Shown: piece by piece, positions 5,411 through 7,489 of the stretch
Layout: the number at the start of each line of letters is the position of its first letter
How positions within the stretch are numbered: the stretch's first letter is position 1
Assembly: GCA_002068205.1 (NCBI GenBank)
Contig: MVZB01000164.1
Location: forward strand, 1-7,489
DNA from: a candidate division BRC1 bacterium ADurb.BinA292
GTDB lineage: Bacteria > Sumerlaeota > Sumerlaeia > MVZB01
Reading direction: 5' to 3'
Length of the DNA: 7,489 nt
Notes under the pieces: generated by a model
The model's input: only the letters and a program-made list of their open reading frames with translations
The model's database searches: none
Told to the model about the DNA's origin: nothing
Position numbers and translations under genes: made by a program

Positions 5411-6580
5411 ATGGACCCCCACATGTTGCATCATGCCGAATACATGGCCCATGGCTTCTGCCTGCTGTGGGAGCGCCCGTTGGTCTGGCTGCACGTTGTC
5501 GCCGATTCCTTCATCGCGCTCTCGTATTATTCCATCCCGTTGATGCTGCTGTGGTTGGCGCGCCGGCGGACCGATCTGGTCTATCACTGGATGTTTCTGA
5601 TGTTCGCCGCGTTCATTTTCGCCTGCGGCACGACGCATGTGCTCAGCATCGTCACGCTGTGGAAGCCGTGGTACTGGCTCGACGGCCTCGTCAAGGCCGC
5701 CACCGCGGCGATCTCATTCACCACGGCCGTGCTGCTGCTGCCGGTGGTTCCGCGCACCATCCGGATCCCCGGCACGCGCCAGTTGACGCAGGCCAATGAG
5801 CAACTGCAGCAGAAGATCGCCGAACTGAACCAAACGCAGGCGCAGCTTCAGCGCTACGCGATCGAACTGGAACGCAGCAACCAGGAACTGGGCGAGTTCG
5901 CCTATGTGGCGTCGCACGACCTGCAGGAACCCTTGCGCATGGTGACGAGCTACCTGCAACTGCTCGAAGCGCGCTATCGCAACCAGCTCAGCGACGAGGC
6001 CGATGAGTTCATCCACTTCGCCGTCGATGGCGCCAGCCGGATGCAGGGGCTGATCAACGACCTGCTCGCCTATTCGCGGGTCACCACGCGGGCGCGGGCC
6101 TTCAGCCCGGTGGAGATGAACGAGGTCCTGCGCCGCGCGCAGCACAACATGCAGGTGGCGATCGCCGAAACCGGCGCGCGCATCGACGCCGACGACCTCC
6201 CGCGCGTCAACGGCGACTCGACCCAGCTCGTGCAGTTGCTGCAGAACCTGCTGTCCAACGCGATCAAGTTCCGCGGCAAGCAGCCGCCGCGGGTCGAACT
6301 CCGCGCGCGCCGCGAGGACGACCACTGGCGCTTCAGCCTGCGCGATAACGGCATCGGCTTCGATGCGCGTTACGCCGAACAGGCCTTCATGATCTTCAAA
6401 CGCCTCCATTCCAACCGCGAAATTCCAGGGACGGGCATCGGGCTCGCCATCTGCCGCAAGATCGTCGAGCGTCATGGCGGCCGCATCTGGGTGGAGTCGG
6501 TTCCCGGCGAGGGCACCTGCTTCCACTTCACGCTGCCGGCGATCACCGTCAAACCATTCGATCCGGGCGATAGCGAGTAA
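5411..6580 (+). CDS. Membrane histidine kinase with ETR1-like ethylene/copper-binding domain
   Basis: This is an inner-membrane sensor kinase of 389 residues. The N-terminus has three predicted membrane helices (about 24-49, 57-81, 89-114). They contain DSFIALSYYSIP (32-43) and FIFACGTTH (68-76). Against Arabidopsis ETR1 the key residues D25, Y32, I35, P36, I62, C65 and H69 all have counterparts here at a constant +7: D32, Y39, I42, P43, I69, C72, H76. C72 and H76 would hold Cu(I), the cofactor for ethylene. A coiled coil (about 124-162) leads to the HisKA domain with phospho-accepting H169 in SHDLQEPLR, then the ATPase domain: N-box around N279/N283, G1 DNGIGF (312-317), F-box FMIFKRLH, G2 GTGIGLAI. 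No GAF, PAS or receiver domain is present, unlike ETR1. A response regulator follows directly. Ethylene as the signal is inferred from the intact site. Confidence 0.93.
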   Translation: MDPHMLHHAEYMAHGFCLLWERPLVWLHVVADSFIALSYYSIPLMLLWLARRRTDLVYHWMFLMFAAFIFACGTTHVLSIVTLWKPWYWLDGLVKAATAAISFTTAVLLLPVVPRTIRIPGTRQLTQANEQLQQKIAELNQTQAQLQRYAIELERSNQELGEFAYVASHDLQEPLRMVTSYLQLLEARYRNQLSDEADEFIHFAVDGASRMQGLINDLLAYSRVTTRARAFSPVEMNEVLRRAQHNMQVAIAETGARIDADDLPRVNGDSTQLVQLLQNLLSNAIKFRGKQPPRVELRARREDDHWRFSLRDNGIGFDARYAEQAFMIFKRLHSNREIPGTGIGLAICRKIVERHGGRIWVESVPGEGTCFHFTLPAITVKPFDPGDSE

Positions 6581-6609
6581 ACTCCATGGTCACCACACCC
6601 GAGGCCAAC

Positions 6610-7038
6610 ATGCACATCCTGCTGGTGGAGGATAATCCGGGCGATATCCGGCTGGTGCGCGAAGCCCTCGCGATGGCCAGGCTTCAGTGCCAACTGCACG
6701 TGGCGACCGACGGCGACGAGGCGATCGACTTTCTGCGGCGCCGCGGCCGCCACGCTCAGGCGCCGCGGCCCCACCTGGTTCTGCTGGACCTGAATCTGCC
6801 GGGACGCCACGGCCGCGAAGTCCTGCGCGAGGCCAAGCTCAATCCCGAGCTGCGGTCGATCCCCGTGATCGTGCTCACCACCTCGCAGTCCGAGGACGAT
6901 GTGGTCTATGCCTACGACCTCTACGCCAATTGCTACATCGCGAAACCGTCAAACCTTGATGAGTTCATGGGGATCGTCAAAATGATCGATAATTTCTGGT
7001 TCTCGATGGTGATCCTGCCCCATGGCGAAGGGACCTGA
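6610..7038 (+). CDS. Single-domain response regulator, Rcp1-like
   Basis: This is a phosphorylation-controlled receiver with no output domain, 142 residues. Seen: VEDNPGDIRLVREAL (6-20) with the acidic pocket E7/D8; the phospho-accepting D60 in LLDLNLPG; T90 of the switch; and K112 in AKPSNL. The EDNPGD start and the NFWFSMVILP end are typical of the Rcp1 class, partners of phytochrome-type kinases whose SHDLQEPLR HisKA domain the upstream kinase shares. It is almost certainly that kinase's target. The start at 6610 is chosen because GAGG lies 5 nt upstream and the fold begins at once; an ATG at 6586, 5 nt after the kinase stop, would add 8 residues. With no output domain it must act by protein contact, for example on another kinase, a phosphorelay or a motor. 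Confidence 0.93.
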   Translation: MHILLVEDNPGDIRLVREALAMARLQCQLHVATDGDEAIDFLRRRGRHAQAPRPHLVLLDLNLPGRHGREVLREAKLNPELRSIPVIVLTTSQSEDDVVYAYDLYANCYIAKPSNLDEFMGIVKMIDNFWFSMVILPHGEGT

Positions 7039-7080
7039 GGGACCCTGAAGAATCGTCTCTCGCTCAAGAATACATCTCTG

Positions 7081-7175
7081 GTCGCTCGTCCGCGTCCTCG
7101 CAATTGCCCCCAAAGGCCTGCCCCGGAATCGGTTCTCGGCGCTCGTCCCTCGCCCTCGGCTCTCGAAAAACCGCC
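7081..7175 (-). repeat. Intergenic CTCG-heptamer repeat, copy B
   Basis: It aligns with copy A over most of its length: CTCGTCC..TCCTCG, then GCCCCCAAAGGCC, TCGGTTCTCGGC, CTCGTCCCTCG, CCTCGGCTC, and CGAAAA-CCGCC at the right edge. It is about 40 nt after the response regulator stop, in the same orientation as copies A and C. No coding capacity is apparent. Confidence 0.7.
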
Positions 7176-7331
7176 ATTTTGCCTCCTCGTTGTCAACCGC
7201 AGGTTCACGAGCAGCCCGTGTGGGAATTGGGTCTTCTCTCACGGCTGATTCAATTTCACCAAAAGCCATCCTCGCGAGCCGCCCCGGCGGGGCCGCATTT
7301 GAAGCGCCCGAGGTGGAGCGCAGTGGAACCT

Positions 7332-7370
7332 GGGGACCCTCGCGCGGAAGCCCCCCGTCCCCGAGGGGGC
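7332..7370. other. Nested GC-rich inverted repeats
   Basis: GGGGAC (7332-7337) pairs with GTCCCC (7357-7362), and GCCCCC (7350-7355) pairs with GGGGGC (7365-7370), so two alternative hairpins compete for overlapping bases. No T run follows. This could be a structured intergenic element or a leaky terminator; the role is unknown. Confidence 0.35.
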
Positions 7371-7489
7371 GAAGCTCAGCATGCGCCGCTCACTTCTCCC
7401 ATCCCTTCCGTCCCATCCAGCCCGCCCCCTCATTTCCCCGACCACCGGACCGCGCCCGCCACCGCCGCAGGTCGCGCGCGGCCACGCCC

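Larger units (their letters stand above)
7039..7489. other. Gene-free, repeat-rich right end
   Basis: No coding region in this 450-nt stretch is convincing on either strand. It holds an imperfect duplication just after the regulator gene (7048-7065 and 7066-7087, both starting AAGAAT), repeat copy B (7081-7175), a less GC-rich patch at about 7180-7270, and then a very GC-rich segment with inverted repeats (7270-7375). The last 60 nt are featureless GC-rich sequence that could hold the tail of a gene lying outside the window. No clear terminator for the kinase-regulator operon is visible. Confidence 0.6.

Noticed and set aside
5714..6526. 270-residue - strand open frame opposite the sensor kinase
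   Set aside because: It mirrors the kinase codons; the kinase has full HisKA and ATPase motifs.
7430..7489. C-terminal tail of a - strand gene entering from the right edge
   Set aside because: Two - strand frames are open here with GC-rich third positions, but the stretch is too short and without motifs to choose or support one.

Overview
The window comes from a GC-rich, motile bacterium with Gram-negative-type genes: flagellin, dTDP-sugar synthesis, a split PurE/PurK pair and a two-component system. The phylum cannot be fixed from sequence alone; the protein families are widespread, and the unusual intergenic repeats are the best lead for placing it.

Layout, left to right. (1) The 3' part of a flagellin gene on + enters from the left edge and ends at a clean rho-independent terminator. 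(2) A 65-residue DUF5989-type membrane protein is followed, after a 243-nt gap, by rmlA and rmlB, whose coding regions overlap by 4 nt. They convert glucose-1-phosphate plus dTTP to dTDP-4-keto-6-deoxyglucose. rmlC and rmlD are not in the window, so the final sugar is unknown. (3) Converging on rmlB from the - strand is purE-purK, also with a 4-nt overlap, which carries out the two-step carboxylation of AIR in purine synthesis. It has a good sigma70-like promoter just upstream. (4) Diverging from purE, after a roughly 500-nt intergenic region, is a + strand operon. It encodes a membrane histidine kinase with a complete plant-ETR1-like ethylene/copper-binding domain, followed by a single-domain, Rcp1-like response regulator. 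(5) The last 450 nt hold no gene I can support and are rich in repeats and inverted repeats.

Two things stand out. First, the kinase keeps, at a constant offset of 7, all seven residues (D, Y, I, P, I, C, H) known to matter for copper/ethylene binding in Arabidopsis ETR1, so a bacterial ethylene-sensing two-component system is likely. Second, a degenerate repeat of about 90 bp built from CTCG-ending heptamers occurs in at least three intergenic regions, with a shorter trace in a fourth. The copy after rmlB lies between two perfect 12-bp direct repeats that look like a target-site duplication.
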